A stretch of DNA of 14,677 nt. It comes from Sedimentisphaerales bacterium (GTDB lineage Bacteria > Planctomycetota > Phycisphaerae > Sedimentisphaerales > SM23-30). Each line of letters begins with the position of its first letter. Position 1 is the stretch's first letter. A model generated the notes under the pieces. That model did not search any database. It was given only the letters and a program-made list of their open reading frames with translations, and was not told the origin of the DNA. Below, piece by piece: positions 14,399-14,677 of the stretch. The translations under genes and the position numbers were made by a program. The stretch lies in assembly GCA_030636065.1 (NCBI GenBank), contig DAOVXR010000012.1:1-14677 (forward strand), read 5' to 3'.

Positions 14399-14677
14399 AT
14401 ATCATAACCCTGTTCAGATTGCTATGATACCAGATTGGTTTGTCAAATGCAAGACGTCATATCAACTATATAAAGCCGACCGGGGTAAGCGATTGATATA
14501 TATACGCTTACACCTTCGCACACTAAAGTACATCTTTGCCTACGGCAAAAAGGTGGCACACGATTTTTCGTAACCGTTCACGCTTTTTATCCGCTTGTGG
14601 CGGACTTTCTTTCGCCCCTTCGGGGCTTTGAGAGTTGTTGTCGCAACCTTTCCGGGGGCTTACGCCCCCGGCTATGC
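14399..14677. other. Upstream spacer with a cluster of four small hairpins
   Basis: No gene seen. Inverted repeats are TTTGCC-TAC-GGCAAA (14535-14549), TCCGC-TTGTG-GCGGA (14590-14604), GCCCC-TTC-GGGGC followed by TTT (14614-14629) and CCGGGGGC-TTAC-GCCCCCGG (14652-14671). The third could act as a short plus-strand terminator. The others resemble dispersed palindromic repeats. The window ends 6 bp after the last stem. Confidence 0.65.
14424..14446 (-). promoter_or_regulatory. Promoter-like element upstream of the LEPR-xLL protein
   Basis: Minus strand TTGACA (14446-14441), 11 nt, then TATCAT (14429-14424) preceded by TGG, an extended -10-like arrangement. A 16-nt alternative -10 (TAGCAA, 14424-14419) is weak. 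It shares TTGACA and AATCTGGTA with the element at 9273-9291. It lies about 105 nt before ATG 14320. Confidence 0.3.

Overview
This window looks like a chromosomal segment of a planctomycete, probably class Phycisphaerae (inference). The strongest clue is a LEPRLLLSG motif near the N-terminus of the large protein at 10070-14320; the LEPR-xLL N-terminal motif is known mainly from secreted planctomycete proteins. Twin-arginine-exported redox proteins and intergenic spacers full of short degenerate repeats and small GC-rich palindromes fit the same picture. No tRNA, rRNA, CRISPR array, transposase or phage gene was seen.

Layout. (1) At 1-1521, plus strand, lie the 3' part of pgk (phosphoglycerate kinase) and a complete rpe (ribulose-phosphate 3-epimerase) starting with TTG, 12 bp apart. 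(2) At 1533-6574, minus strand, is a compact four-gene cluster converging on rpe across only 11 bp. In transcription order it encodes a membrane-anchored DUF6599-type protein, a twin-arginine DUF362 protein, a membrane polyferredoxin with an internal twin-arginine motif, and a twin-arginine aldo/keto reductase with a cysteine-rich tail. A good sigma70-like promoter stands upstream of the first gene, and a 5.5-copy 8-bp minisatellite supplies the stop codon of the DUF362 gene. (3) A repeat-bearing spacer of about 390 bp follows. (4) At 6965-9184, minus strand, is a secreted glycoside-hydrolase-like protein (GHL6/beta-galactosidase-trimerisation style). (5) The next spacer (9185-9754) is packed with degenerate repeats, including a palindrome flanked by 6-bp direct repeats. 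(6) At 9755-10069 is a stop-free orphan coding fragment, in the same frame as and directly after the next gene's stop. (7) At 10070-14320, minus strand, is a 1416-residue extracellular protein with PPC-like domains, a HEYGH zinc-metallopeptidase domain, Ig-like domains and a methionine-rich beta-solenoid. (8) At 14399-14677 is an upstream region ending in four small hairpins.

How the genes may work together. The four-gene cluster is the best candidate for a poorly described system. At least three of its four products carry twin-arginine signals and two carry multiple predicted Fe-S clusters, so it reads as a cell-envelope electron-transfer module: membrane polyferredoxin, exported DUF362 protein, exported reductase and a DUF6599 accessory. 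The substrate cannot be read from the sequence. The glycoside-hydrolase-like protein and the giant metallopeptidase fit a polymer-degrading, surface-active lifestyle; both have a similar TTGACA/AATCTGGTA element 80-105 nt upstream of their starts.
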